Positions 45,257-54,056 of a DNA stretch of 64,000 nt are shown one piece after another (within the stretch, counting starts at the first letter, position 1; every line of letters starts with the position of its first letter). The stretch lies in contig JAWXBR010000011.1 in NCBI GenBank assembly GCA_034440235.1, forward strand, positions 1 to 64,000, read 5' to 3'. This DNA comes from JAWXBR01 sp034440235 (lineage in GTDB: Bacteria > Bacteroidota > Ignavibacteria > Kapaibacteriales > Kapaibacteriaceae). Made by a program: the position numbers and the translations under genes. Under the pieces are notes generated by a model. The model had not been told where the DNA came from. It did not search any database and worked only from the letters and a program-made list of their open reading frames with translations.

Positions 45257-45907
45257 TCAAAAACCAGTGCGCTGCAAGAAGAGTGACTTGTCGAGACGTG
45301 AGTGCAGAAGCTGGTAATATTCGGCGTCGTGAATCTGCTCGACGCTCATTATGCCGCCGACTGTAGAGAGCACAGAGCGTTGCGAAGAAAATCGCACAAC
45401 CGATGACTTATTATTTGTTGTCACGTTTACTGTGATGCTGATTATTCTAACAGCAGGTATTGGCGGCGGCGCATCGTCTTCGACAACTACGTCTTCATTA
45501 GGTTTTTGTCGTACTGGGTATGGGTTCCAGGGTTTCTTCTCGCCGGCGACCCCAATGATAACTTGAGAAGAGTCGATACGTACAGTCGACGAGTCAGGCT
45601 TGGTCGATTTTGCAGGCGTCACCACAGGTTTCTTCTTCGGATTTGGCCTGTAAGGAATAGACTCCTGCTTCTCTGCAACAAAGAGTCCGAGGTCGGGTTC
45701 TGCGTTCTTGATAATGAAGCCGTCATCCTGCAAGAGGTTCACCACAGCCTTCTGCACCATCATGTTGTCGGTTGCCTGCATCGTTCGCGTCTGCATCTCA
45801 CGTATCTGCACTTGAGTGAGTGGCGGTGGCACCAGGAAGCACGATGTCAGTATGAGGGAAAGACCCATGATGACGAGCGTAGCGACGAACTGACGTAATA
45901 CGTTCAT
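45257..45907 (-). CDS. Predicted lipoprotein
   Basis: 216 aa. Signal peptide with lipobox SLILTSC (Cys near residue 23). A mature domain rich in alternating strands (VVNLLQDDGFIIKNAEPDLGLFVAEKQES, VRIISITVNVTTNNKSSVVRFSS) follows, with a Pro/Lys-rich middle (PYRPNPKKKPVVTP) containing no recognised motif. It lies at the end of the minus-strand operon, 36 bp after pyrC. Function unknown. Confidence 0.8.
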   Translation of the reverse strand: MNVLRQFVATLVIMGLSLILTSCFLVPPPLTQVQIREMQTRTMQATDNMMVQKAVVNLLQDDGFIIKNAEPDLGLFVAEKQESIPYRPNPKKKPVVTPAKSTKPDSSTVRIDSSQVIIGVAGEKKPWNPYPVRQKPNEDVVVEDDAPPPIPAVRIISITVNVTTNNKSSVVRFSSQRSVLSTVGGIMSVEQIHDAEYYQLLHSRLDKSLFLQRTGF

Positions 45908-45942
45908 GCGTTGCAGACTTTATGTGGATGCAAGGTGGTTGC

Positions 45943-46944
45943 CTAGGCGGTGACTGACTCAACCCGCCATGAAATGTTGTGCGAGGCCCACATCGGAACT
46001 ACTGAACCATACGAAGGCGGAATTTTCATGGGCTCGCGCACGAGCGTAACGGTTTTCGCTGGTGGTGTAATGCCGTAGATGGTCTGTGCATGATCGCTAA
46101 CAAATGCTTGCATTCTGTCGAGCGCATTGTGTTTGTCGAACAACGCAGCAAGCAGCGGCAGTAAAATCGGAGCCGTGAAGACCCCTGCCGCACAGCCTGG
46201 ACTCTCCTTACGATTGAGAGCATGTGGAGCCGAGTCGGAACCGAGCATGAGTTTTTTATGCGACTGCATGACTGCGTTAAGAAGGGCTTCGCGATCCTCT
46301 GGACGTTTTGCAATGGGCTTGCAGAAGAGATGCGGGTTCATCAAACCACCCACAACGTCATCGAGCGTGATAAGCAGATGATGCGCTGTGACTGTTGCGT
46401 AGAGATGTTCGAATTCGTCGAGCAATGCAACAGAGTCGGCCGTTGTGATGTGTTCCATGGTGATGCGCAGCGCAGGAAAACGTGTTGCTAGATGACGATA
46501 CACCTCACAAAACTCACGCTCACGGTCCATCACAAAGCCATGCGTCTCGCCATGAATGAGCAGCGGTATGCCGAGCTCTTCCATCATAGCAAACACATGT
46601 TCGACACGAGCAATCTCTTGCACACCAGATTCGCTATTTGTTGTGGCACCTGCCGGATACAACTTTATACCAATGATGTGTGGCTTTGCAGCAATCAACT
46701 CTTCGCGTGTGTATTCGCGAAAAAACAACGTCATGTAGGGGGCGAACACATGGGGCTCGACCGCTTTCTTTACTTCGTCGGTATATGAAAGCAGACGTTC
46801 GAGTGAATGCACAGGCGGGATTAGGTTGGGCATGATAACGCCACCTGCAAAATGCTCTGCAGAGAGCGGCGCAACAAGTGAGAGCATCTCGTCCTGACGG
46901 AAATGCAGGTGCATGTCGAGCGGCGATTGAAGGGTAAGCGTCAT
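45943..46944 (-). CDS. pyrC: Dihydroorotase
   Basis: 333 aa from ATG 46944; a GTG at 46950 is an alternative. The metal-binding DMHLHFRQ (HxH), carboxylated-lysine region GIKLYPAGATTNSESGV, LIHGETHG, EHITTADSV, TAHHLLIT and LGSDSAPH are all present, matching the class II (E. coli PyrC) type. It cyclises carbamoyl aspartate in pyrimidine synthesis. It is near the promoter-distal end of the minus operon. Confidence 0.95.
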   Translation of the reverse strand: MTLTLQSPLDMHLHFRQDEMLSLVAPLSAEHFAGGVIMPNLIPPVHSLERLLSYTDEVKKAVEPHVFAPYMTLFFREYTREELIAAKPHIIGIKLYPAGATTNSESGVQEIARVEHVFAMMEELGIPLLIHGETHGFVMDREREFCEVYRHLATRFPALRITMEHITTADSVALLDEFEHLYATVTAHHLLITLDDVVGGLMNPHLFCKPIAKRPEDREALLNAVMQSHKKLMLGSDSAPHALNRKESPGCAAGVFTAPILLPLLAALFDKHNALDRMQAFVSDHAQTIYGITPPAKTVTLVREPMKIPPSYGSVVPMWASHNISWRVESVTA

Positions 46945-46992
46945 TGGCACGGTTTAAGTAGCATTGTTGATAACGTGGTGGTTCGAGTGATT

Positions 46993-47454
46993 TTAGGCAA
47001 TTGGTGGATAGATAGGAACATCGTCGATAAACACGGGAAGTCCATCACGTCCGACCGTTGCGCAGAACGTGTCATGTCCGTTCGTAAGCACAACGTGCGG
47101 CGCCTTGAGCGTGAGGTTGTACCACGAAGACTGACGTAGTGTGTCTTGAGAGATGCGAATGGACGGAGCCTTGCATTCTACGAGTAGGAACGGGAGCATG
47201 CCGTCGTCAACCCAAAGCAAATCGTAGCGCATGCCTGTTTTGTCGAGCCGGCGTTCGACGCTGCAACGTCCGATGGGATAACCTTTGCCTACGAGCCAGT
47301 GAAGGCAGTGCTGACGGACCCATTCTTCTGGCGTAAGGCTAACGTACTGTTTGCGCACATCGTCGTAAATGCGCACGATGCCATCTTCGGTCAACAGACG
47401 GACAGATATAGAAGGAAACGATAGCGTAGGCAACGCTATGAGGTCATTGGGCAC
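46993..47454 (-). CDS. HsdR N-terminal-domain protein (small nuclease-like)
   Basis: 153 aa, consisting only of the type I restriction HsdR N-terminal fold: LPTLSFPSISVRLLTEDG, VRKQYVSLTPEEWVRQHCLHWLVGKGYPIG, then MRYDLLWVDDGMLPFLLVECKAPSI. The D...ECK residues form a PD-(D/E)XK-like active site. No helicase, M or S subunit is nearby. Stand-alone proteins of this kind are widespread in Bacteroidota with unknown role. Overlaps the SemiSWEET gene by 11 bp. Confidence 0.85.
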   Translation of the reverse strand: MPNDLIALPTLSFPSISVRLLTEDGIVRIYDDVRKQYVSLTPEEWVRQHCLHWLVGKGYPIGRCSVERRLDKTGMRYDLLWVDDGMLPFLLVECKAPSIRISQDTLRQSSWYNLTLKAPHVVLTNGHDTFCATVGRDGLPVFIDDVPIYPPIA

Positions 47455-47722
47455 GTTTCTTCTTTACCTGGTGGGTAATGCAGACTGTGAGCATGTATGA
47501 CTGAAAAACGATTGCAACTGCGTTGGCAAACATGATTGCTACATCGGCACGTAACACCCCATACACAAGCCACAACGAAGCACCCACCAACATAAGCACT
47601 AACATGCCGATGCTAAGCTGGTCGACTTCTCTCGTGCGAAAGATCTTTATTGCCTGCGGAGCCAATGCGAATGTCGAGAAGCAACCTGCAACTAGACCAA
47701 GGATGCTTAGTGGGTCGTTCAT
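47444..47722 (-). CDS. SemiSWEET-type sugar transporter
   Basis: 92 aa from ATG 47722, chosen because it overlaps the upstream GDPD stop by 4 bp and gives the normal family length; the upstream extension to 47926 is not plausible. Three transmembrane helices in one MtN3/PQ-loop unit: LSILGLVAGCFSTFALAPQAIKIFRTREVDQLSIGMLVLMLVGASLWLVYGV, DVAIMFANAVAIVFQSYM, with the PQ motif. It dimerises to move sugars down their gradient across the inner membrane. Confidence 0.88.
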   Translation of the reverse strand: MNDPLSILGLVAGCFSTFALAPQAIKIFRTREVDQLSIGMLVLMLVGASLWLVYGVLRADVAIMFANAVAIVFQSYMLTVCITHQVKKKRAQ

Positions 47723-48492
47723 GTGCGCTGCAGATTCGCTACTGCTGCTGTAATGCGTTCGGGGAAGTTGCTGACAACAGCGTTTACGCCGTGTGCGAGA
47801 GCTTTTTTTAATTCGGACTCTTCGTTTACTGTGTACACACCAAAGGGAATGTTGTGCGCTTTTGTATCGGTAGATTTTTCGACCGTGAGTTCGACAATCG
47901 AACATCCGTACGCATCGGCACCACATGAATGCACAATAACACTAGGCGTACGCTTATCGCCTGGCACATGAAGTGCGAGGGTGTACAAGGTGCGATCGAT
48001 CGACTTCACGTGTCTAATTGTAGCATGGTCGAATGATGCAAAGAGCGTATAGGGTCCGAGATTCAAAGAGCGCACCGTATGTACTAGAACTTCGACATCG
48101 GCAAGCGATGTGTGCTCGTCGAGTGGTTTTAGTTCAATGAGTAAGTACGCGCGGTCTTTTAGTATCTCGAGCGCTTCGGTGAAAAGAGGTATGCGCTCAT
48201 TTGCAAATTCATCGGAGAACCACGAGCCTGCATCGAGTGTGCGGAGTTCTGCGACAGACTTGTTGCGTACATAGCCATGTCCGTTTGTTGTACGCCCAAG
48301 CACTGCATCATGAAACACCACCGTCTGATTGTCCTTCGAGAACTGCACGTCCAGCTCTACCATGCGAGCACCACCATCTACAGCCATGCGTAACGCAGCA
48401 AGAGTGTTTTCTGGCGCGATGCCAGATGAGCCACGGTGTGCAATCACAAAGAACGGTGTAGAACGTGCGAACAAGGAAAGGGGCGACATCAT
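47719..48492 (-). CDS. Glycerophosphodiester phosphodiesterase
   Basis: 257 aa TIM barrel. FVIAHRGSSGIAPENTLAALRMAVDGGARMVELDVQFSKDNQTVVFHD carries the catalytic His and the metal-binding E-x-D. YLLIELKP and GVNAVVSNFPERI are family ends. No signal peptide, so a cytoplasmic UgpQ-like enzyme hydrolysing glycerophosphodiesters to glycerol-3-phosphate and alcohol. Starts ATG-ATG at 48492/48489 overlapping the fmt stop. Confidence 0.92.
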   Translation of the reverse strand: MMSPLSLFARSTPFFVIAHRGSSGIAPENTLAALRMAVDGGARMVELDVQFSKDNQTVVFHDAVLGRTTNGHGYVRNKSVAELRTLDAGSWFSDEFANERIPLFTEALEILKDRAYLLIELKPLDEHTSLADVEVLVHTVRSLNLGPYTLFASFDHATIRHVKSIDRTLYTLALHVPGDKRTPSVIVHSCGADAYGCSIVELTVEKSTDTKAHNIPFGVYTVNEESELKKALAHGVNAVVSNFPERITAAVANLQRT

Positions 48493-49418
48493 GCGAACGA
48501 TCCCTCGGCAGCACCTCTATACCCACGCAGAAATTCTGTTGCTGCTATGCGTTTTTTTCCAGGCAATTGAATTTCGTCGAGTGAAAGTGCCCCATTCCCA
48601 GCCCCAGCAATTAAAGTGTTATCTGTGATTTTCCATGTGCCCGTTTCACAGTGTACTGACGACGCGGTGGCTTTGTAAATCTTTAGCAAGCCATCGTTCC
48701 AGAGTGTCCATGCGCACGGTAGGGGAGAGAGTCCACGTATGAAATTACGAACCACTTCGACGTCGGCCTCCCAGTCTATGCCACTCGTTTCGCGAAACAC
48801 CTTCGGTGCGGCAGCAAATGCTGGGTCGGCGGGTGTCTGAGGCATCGGCACGGCTGTTCCGGTAAGGAGCATGCGGCAGGTGTCTGCAGCACACACTGCC
48901 GCAAGGGGCATTAGGGCTTCGTAGAGCTCGCCAGCAGTTGTGTGTTGTCCGATAACGATAGATCGTTGAGTGATGATGTTGCCAGTGTCGACAACGTCGT
49001 TCAAAAGAAATGACGTGACGCCTGTCTCGTGTTCACCACGCATGATTGCATGATTGATCGGAGCCGCCCCGCGGAATTTCGGTAGCAGTGATGCGTGTAC
49101 ATTAAATGCTCCGAGCGTTGGGATTGTATACACGCTGCGTGGAAGAATGCGAAATGCAATCACACACATAATGTCGGGTTCTAGTGAAGTAACGTCTTTT
49201 ATAAAGTCTTCATCCTTAAGCGATGTTGGTTGCAGTATGCGTGTAATTCCAAGTTGCTCTGCCGCAATCTTTACATCAGAGCCCCTTATTTCGAGGCCCC
49301 TTCCCTGAGGTTTATCGGGGATGGTGACAACAGCTACGACGCCATACGTTTCATGCACAGCACGCAGGGCTGGGACTGCAAATGCAGGGGTACCCATGAA
49401 GATGATACGTGGTTGCAT
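48489..49418 (-). CDS. fmt: Methionyl-tRNA formyltransferase
   Basis: 309 aa. IIFMGTPAFAVPALRAV, KPQGRGLEIRGSDVKIAAEQLGI, and NVHASLLPKFRGAAPINHAIMRGEHETGVTSFLLNDVVDTGNI are the formyltransferase catalytic motifs (Asn, His, Asp); the C-terminal domain binds tRNA. Uses 10-formyl-THF to formylate initiator Met-tRNA. Coupled to miaE upstream (TGATG) and GDPD downstream. Peptide deformylase, often adjacent to fmt, is absent. Confidence 0.95.
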   Translation of the reverse strand: MQPRIIFMGTPAFAVPALRAVHETYGVVAVVTIPDKPQGRGLEIRGSDVKIAAEQLGITRILQPTSLKDEDFIKDVTSLEPDIMCVIAFRILPRSVYTIPTLGAFNVHASLLPKFRGAAPINHAIMRGEHETGVTSFLLNDVVDTGNIITQRSIVIGQHTTAGELYEALMPLAAVCAADTCRMLLTGTAVPMPQTPADPAFAAAPKVFRETSGIDWEADVEVVRNFIRGLSPLPCAWTLWNDGLLKIYKATASSVHCETGTWKITDNTLIAGAGNGALSLDEIQLPGKKRIAATEFLRGYRGAAEGSFA

Positions 49419-49993
49419 CAGCCGTGCATCGTCGGAAGGTTGGTAAGGCCTTGTGTAATTGCTGCTTCGATTTCGCCGAACTCTTTGATGCGAGCACGCA
49501 CGTCGGCTTCGGGGAAATACTCACGAGCAATGTCGAAGTACAACCTGTAGTGTCCGGCTTCACTCGCAAGCAACGACTTATACAACACGCGCATTTCTTC
49601 TGTCGGTGCATGTTCTGCAAGAATCGAGAAGCGTTCACATGAACGTGCTTCGATGAATGCACCAATGATAAGCCAGTCCATCATGCGCAGCGGTTCGTGT
49701 GGACGTACATGTGTGTGTAACGCCTGCACGTATGCGTTGCCCTTATCGCGCGATAAAACGATAGAACGCAGTTCGAGTTCGTTCAGAACGAGTGCAAGGT
49801 GTTCGAGCTCTTCGGTTGCGAGGCCAATCATCTCGCGGACAAGTTTTGTGCGATCGGGATAACGATTAATTAAAGCCAATGCAAACGCAGCGGCCTTCTT
49901 TTCGCAATGCGCATGATCGACGAGAATCTTCTCGGGATGAGCGTTCGCTACGTCTATCCATTCGGCATTTGTGGGGCATTGTAAACAGAGCAT
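49418..49993 (-). CDS. miaE: tRNA-(ms2io6A)-hydroxylase
   Basis: 191 aa di-iron enzyme of the MiaE family. Helical ligand motifs: EKILVDHAHCEKKAAAFAL, ATEELEHLALVL, EARSCERF and EAGHYRLYFDIA supply carboxylates and histidines of the di-iron site. It hydroxylates the isopentenyl group of ms2i6A37 in tRNAs reading U-starting codons. Needs O2, hinting at an aerobic lifestyle. It follows the serine hydrolase across a spacer built of repeats. Confidence 0.9.
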   Translation of the reverse strand: MLCLQCPTNAEWIDVANAHPEKILVDHAHCEKKAAAFALALINRYPDRTKLVREMIGLATEELEHLALVLNELELRSIVLSRDKGNAYVQALHTHVRPHEPLRMMDWLIIGAFIEARSCERFSILAEHAPTEEMRVLYKSLLASEAGHYRLYFDIAREYFPEADVRARIKEFGEIEAAITQGLTNLPTMHG

Positions 49994-49998
49994 CCGAC

Positions 49999-50100
49999 AA
50001 ATCTACGAGCCAATTGGACGGATTGATTGAGCAATTCTACAATCCAAGCAGATGGATAGCTTTAAAAATTCTACAAGCCAAGCAGACGGATTGCCTGCGC
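49999..50100 (-). repeat. 34-bp tandem triplicate of a gene 3' end
   Basis: Three contiguous 34-bp units (50067-50100, 50033-50066, 49999-50032). The first is the true 3' end of the serine hydrolase gene (AQAIRLLGL-stop); the next two read in the same phase as FKAIHLLGL-stop and AQSIRPIGS-stop. Each ends TAG followed by AATT, AATT or ATTT. The last unit stops 5 bp before the miaE ATG and its TAG plus the next five bases form TAGATTTG, a TAnnTTTG match. Confidence 0.9.
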
Positions 50101-51360
50101 AATGTCCGCTGAAAACCGCGTTGCGTCGACATCGGCGTCTTTACGTAGCCACGATGCCGACAGCGCGAACCACGTGTTGTCCTTGCGTCTCAGCAGGTAC
50201 GTCATGTTCATCACGCCAGGCTCAGAGCCGCCCTTGTAGCCTACGTAGGGGAACATCTCGACGTTGATGTCGAGGCCTGCATTCACTGCAAGTATGCCAC
50301 GTAACTGGTTGCAGCACGACTTCTCGCCCTGGTTTCTGAGCCATACCATTGCAGCTACCATGCCTTTTGTGGTGGCAAACCATTCGACGGAGTCGGGGAG
50401 AATTGGACGTGATACGAGGCTTATGCTGTCAAGACTCGTTTTGTGAATTTCGTCCTTAAGGATGCCAGCCCGTACATCGCGAGTACTGCGCGCATACCGC
50501 GATGCGGCGTCGCCACGTTGTGTGAACTTCAGTAGGAAAAGTTCACGTGTGGTGAGGAACGGACTGTTCTTGTCGGGATTCTTATGTCCCATCTCAGCCT
50601 GTACCGCTTCGACCTTCTTCGCCGTAAGCACATGAATGAGCGCATCGGTTGCTGTGTTATCGCTAATGCTAATCATCATCGTCGCCAGTGTATGCAGTGT
50701 AACGGGCGAACCGTGTGGCCACGTCTGCAGTGTGCCCGAAGGCAGCGAGAATATTGCTGTGTCGAGGGTTACTACTTCGTCCCACTTGTGTTCACCTTCA
50801 TCAATCGCGCGCGCCAGCTCGCCAAGCACATACAACTTGAACGCAGAACCAATGGGCAACGACATGTCGGCATTGTATGATACGATGGTGGAGTTAGTAG
50901 CAATGTTTACAATGTGTAGAGAGGCAAATCCAGGTAGCTCTTTAAAGCCCTCTGCAATTGTCTCTAACGTGCCCGTTGCACGAATTGGATTCTGCAGATA
51001 GAGTCCCTCTATCTTAAACGGATACGTCGCCGACACATTAATCAGAATGGGCACCACATACCCCTTTGTGGTGCTGGCTTCGGCCTTCGCTCCAAAGCCG
51101 CCCTCTTTTGATATAATATTTGTGCCGGTGCACGTGCCAGTGATTTCTGTTATCTGTGAAACCACGCCTAGCAATTGGGACGGCGTAACCTTCTGCAGAA
51201 ACGACTCAGCAAAAACCGAATCCATGCGCAAGGGCACACCTGAGATAAGCTTGCAGATGTCCTTCAGACGTGCTTCGACCGGGTCGATACGCTGTGCCTG
51301 CAGGGTCGTCGACGCAACACAGATAATAACAAACGTTACAAAGACATTGGCACGTATCAT
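50071..51360 (-). CDS. Exported class A beta-lactamase-fold serine hydrolase
   Basis: 429 aa from ATG 51360; upstream in-frame codons precede a second-best start. Signal peptide (MIRANVFVTFVIICVASTTLQAQ), an N-terminal helper domain of about 100 residues (RLKDICKLISGVPLRMDSVFAESFLQ), then the penicillin-recognising fold: nucleophile in LPIGSAFKLYVLGEL (S-x-x-K), ISISDNTATDALI (SDN), and VGYKGGSEPGVMNM (KGG, in place of KTG). The class A Glu166 region is not clear. Could be a penicillin-interactive peptidase or esterase rather than a resistance enzyme. First gene of the minus operon. Confidence 0.82.
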   Translation of the reverse strand: MIRANVFVTFVIICVASTTLQAQRIDPVEARLKDICKLISGVPLRMDSVFAESFLQKVTPSQLLGVVSQITEITGTCTGTNIISKEGGFGAKAEASTTKGYVVPILINVSATYPFKIEGLYLQNPIRATGTLETIAEGFKELPGFASLHIVNIATNSTIVSYNADMSLPIGSAFKLYVLGELARAIDEGEHKWDEVVTLDTAIFSLPSGTLQTWPHGSPVTLHTLATMMISISDNTATDALIHVLTAKKVEAVQAEMGHKNPDKNSPFLTTRELFLLKFTQRGDAASRYARSTRDVRAGILKDEIHKTSLDSISLVSRPILPDSVEWFATTKGMVAAMVWLRNQGEKSCCNQLRGILAVNAGLDINVEMFPYVGYKGGSEPGVMNMTYLLRRKDNTWFALSASWLRKDADVDATRFSADIAQAIRLLGL

Positions 51361-51413
51361 GAATAAACTTTCACTGAAAAATGGCATGATTGTTTCTACT
51401 AGATAAAAGTATC

Positions 51414-51539
51414 ATGCAAATCTATTGCCTACATATTAAATGCTCTCGCACGACGTGTACCCCCACGACGCCAGTTGCAGCATTTAATGTGGCATTTGCT
51501 CTTGTGAAAGACGAGGCTACAGGGACCGTAACGATCTAG
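51414..51539 (+). CDS. Small ORF, possible 41-aa protein
   Basis: ATG 51414 opens 41 codons to TAG 51537 (begins MQIYCLHIKCSRTTCTPTT, ends KDEATGTVTI). It precedes a strong hairpin, and the 51361-51622 interval has no other gene. Three cysteines are spaced C-x4-C-x4-C. No clear ribosome-binding site is seen and I recognise no family, so it may be spurious. Confidence 0.3.
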   Translation: MQIYCLHIKCSRTTCTPTTPVAAFNVAFALVKDEATGTVTI

Positions 51540-51565
51540 CACTGAATACATATTGTTCATGCAAT

Positions 51566-51606
51566 CGAGGCGGTCTCTGAAAAAGGGGCCGCCTCGGTGC
51601 GTTTTA
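51566..51606 (+). terminator. Hairpin terminator upstream of the MFS gene
   Basis: CGAGGCGG (51566-51573) pairs with CCGCCTCG (51589-51596); the loop is A-rich, and GTGCGTTTT follows. It would stop transcription coming from 51414 before the MFS gene. Confidence 0.6.
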
Positions 51607-51622
51607 ATGGGTGAGGTGTGTG

Positions 51623-52903
51623 ATGGCAGACATCAAGGGTGAGAGCGAGAATGGCGCCGCCGGTGAGCGGACGTCGGGACGTATGCTCACTGACGAACGT
51701 CGAAAAAAACTTCAGCGCAACGTGGTGTTGCTGCGATTCATTCGTGGCATAGAATTCTTCATGCTGATGATTCCGATTCTTGTTGTGTACTACAAGGCGA
51801 ACGGACTAAGCATGCAAGAGGTAATGCTACTCCAGGCGTTCTTCTCTGGCATGATGGTCGTTATCGAAATTCCCTCGGGCTACTTCTCAGACGTACTCGG
51901 GCGTCGTCGCACAATGATCATCGGGTGCTCACTGACAGCGCTTGGCTTTGCCATCTATCCGTTTGTGTTCGACTTCATGGGCTTCCTGGTCGTCGAGCTC
52001 ATCCTGGGCGTAGGTGTTGCGTTCATCTCCGGCACCGACTCGGCAATGTTGTACGACACCATGCTCGAGCTCGGCCATGCAGAGCGTGGAGTGCGCGAAG
52101 AGGGACGTCAGCTTTCCTTTGGACACTTCTCAGAAGCTGTTTCTGGTGTGTTAGGGGGCTTCCTCGCTGCAGTCTCGCTGCGTGCGCCCTTGCTTGCGCA
52201 AGGGGCTGTTATGCTGCTTATGATTCCATTGGCGTTCATGTTAACAGAGCCTGCAGAACACAGACGTAGTGGACGCAAGGGCAGCATGCGCGAAATCATC
52301 AACATCGTTGCTGGCGTGGTTGTCCACAACCGCAGCTTACGATGGATGTTGCTCACATCGAGTATTCTTGGTGCGTCCACGCTGACATTCGTGTGGCTGC
52401 TTCAGCCATACATGCAAGCCGCAGGAGTGCCTTTGTGGATGTTTGGTGCAATATGGTCGGGCTTTATGCTGATCGTCGGTGCAAGCTCGATGTATGCCCA
52501 CCGCGTTCAGTCGCGCTTCGGCACGATAAACACCATAACGGTTCTTGGCGTGCTAGTTGTGTGCGTGTATGTAGTTGCAGGTGCCACCATGACATTCTGG
52601 ATTATCCCGTTGCTGGCGGTGTTTAACATCACACGAGGCATAAGCAATCCGGTGTTCACAACAGCGATAAACCAACGCGTCGAATCACATCAACGTGCAA
52701 CGGTGCTTAGTGTGCGAGCGCTCGGAGTGAGGATGCTGTTTGTTGTTGTTGGCCCATTCGTGGGCTGGATTACCGACGTAACGACGCTCTCGATGGCGCT
52801 CTATACATGCGCAATCATTTTTGGGATTGCTTTTGTTTTTTGCGCTTGGATGTGGCGGTGGACTTCGGTTTTTGCCCCGGCCGATCAGAAACCGCAACTT
52901 TAG
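51623..52903 (+). CDS. Major facilitator superfamily transporter
   Basis: 426 aa from ATG 51623, preceded by GAGGTG; the in-frame GTG at 51611 is less likely. Eleven to twelve transmembrane helices; between helices 2 and 3 the MFS motif A appears as GYFSDVLGRRRTMIIGCSLTALGFAIYPF. The second half has GPFVGWITDVTTLS, the repeated motif in the C-terminal bundle. Substrate is not predictable (drug or metabolite). Its 3' end overlaps the convergent minus-strand gene by 89 bp. Confidence 0.88.
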   Translation: MADIKGESENGAAGERTSGRMLTDERRKKLQRNVVLLRFIRGIEFFMLMIPILVVYYKANGLSMQEVMLLQAFFSGMMVVIEIPSGYFSDVLGRRRTMIIGCSLTALGFAIYPFVFDFMGFLVVELILGVGVAFISGTDSAMLYDTMLELGHAERGVREEGRQLSFGHFSEAVSGVLGGFLAAVSLRAPLLAQGAVMLLMIPLAFMLTEPAEHRRSGRKGSMREIINIVAGVVVHNRSLRWMLLTSSILGASTLTFVWLLQPYMQAAGVPLWMFGAIWSGFMLIVGASSMYAHRVQSRFGTINTITVLGVLVVCVYVVAGATMTFWIIPLLAVFNITRGISNPVFTTAINQRVESHQRATVLSVRALGVRMLFVVVGPFVGWITDVTTLSMALYTCAIIFGIAFVFCAWMWRWTSVFAPADQKPQL

Positions 52904-54056
52904 CAGAGGTTGTAAATGGCACTGCTTCATAGAACGCACCATGCCGTAACACAACAACATACGTTCCCGGATTCGCAGCAGCCATGTCTATTGTGTGTTT
53001 GTGGACCCCGGCCGTTTCATCTGTGTCAACAAGCAATTTTACAGTCATCATCAACTCGTTATGCACTGTAAGTATCACTGGCGTTTGGTTTGCGAGCCTA
53101 TAGTTGATAGTGTATTCACTCGGTTTCTTCTTCGAGGCACTTATGCTGAGGTTCTGTTCAGGTTCGATGTGCGTGCGAGAATAGTAGTACAATGGCGATG
53201 AAGCATCATTGGTACCCGACTCGCTAACTGTATAGAATCCTGCACCTGATGCATTAAAGCAGATAGCCTCGCCTTGCGGCTCTGGCACGTAATTTTTAAC
53301 AACAGAAGGTGTGCGTGCTAGTGCTGTCTGCAAAGGTTCGTCTATCGCACGAGTCCATCTATAGACGTGTGTATAGGTCTTGATTAAAATTTCACGGCCG
53401 TCACTCGAAATATCACCTCCCGTAGCAGAAAACAGCGGAAGCTCCATCACAAAATCTAATGTGTCTGGACCTTCCTGATTTTCTTTCGTAATGACCCTCG
53501 GCACTCGATACAATCTGTTACGTACATCACGCTTCGAAAGAATATAGAGGTCTTCAGTCATTGGGTCGAACAGCAACGTCTCGGCGTCACGGGGTCCGTC
53601 TGGATAGACAAATGCGCGGCGCTTAGCCAATGCCGCACTCGGCGGCATTGGTGCCTTCGATGGTGCACACTTCATACTCCTGGTTTCGCGCATTCTATAA
53701 ATATTTATAAAATCGCGCTTTCCGTTATTGTCGCCGATGTCACCCACAAAGACATAGTAGGTTGTATCTGTTGGCTCGACATGCCATCCGTATGCAATGT
53801 CCTCCCAGTCAGACCCCGGCAGAAATTCTGGGTCAGTATTCAGCTCATACGCGCACAGTCTACGTCCCATCGTGTCAATCCCATACACAACGGGTCCGTC
53901 ACCCGAATCGTTATGCGTCCACAACAACCCCGGCAATTGCTTCGAAGCAACAAGTCCAGATGCTTCCTCGATGCCACGCTCCAGCCTACCCGTAACAACG
54001 GGATTCGCAAAGAACACACTGTCGATTGCAACAGCCAGAAGAAGCGCAGTTATCAT
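52815..54056 (-). CDS. Secreted protein of unknown function, possibly beta-propeller
   Basis: 413 aa from ATG 54056, which sits inside the last copy of a 41-bp repeat. A signal peptide (MITALLLAVAIDSVFFANP) is followed by repeated strands with GLVASKQLPGLLWTHNDSGDGPVVYGIDTMGRR, SDWEDIAYG, YVFVGDIGDNNGKRDFINIYR and EGEAICFNASGAGFYTVSES, reminiscent of propeller proteins with GDIGDN. C-terminal region (TYVVVLRHGAFYEAVPFTT) is weakly like a sorting-tail end; a Lys/Ser-rich tail ends the protein. No catalytic residues seen. Overlaps the MFS gene 3' ends by 89 bp. Confidence 0.75.
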   Translation of the reverse strand: MITALLLAVAIDSVFFANPVVTGRLERGIEEASGLVASKQLPGLLWTHNDSGDGPVVYGIDTMGRRLCAYELNTDPEFLPGSDWEDIAYGWHVEPTDTTYYVFVGDIGDNNGKRDFINIYRMRETRSMKCAPSKAPMPPSAALAKRRAFVYPDGPRDAETLLFDPMTEDLYILSKRDVRNRLYRVPRVITKENQEGPDTLDFVMELPLFSATGGDISSDGREILIKTYTHVYRWTRAIDEPLQTALARTPSVVKNYVPEPQGEAICFNASGAGFYTVSESGTNDASSPLYYYSRTHIEPEQNLSISASKKKPSEYTINYRLANQTPVILTVHNELMMTVKLLVDTDETAGVHKHTIDMAAANPGTYVVVLRHGAFYEAVPFTTSAKVAVSDRPGQKPKSTATSKRKKQKQSQK

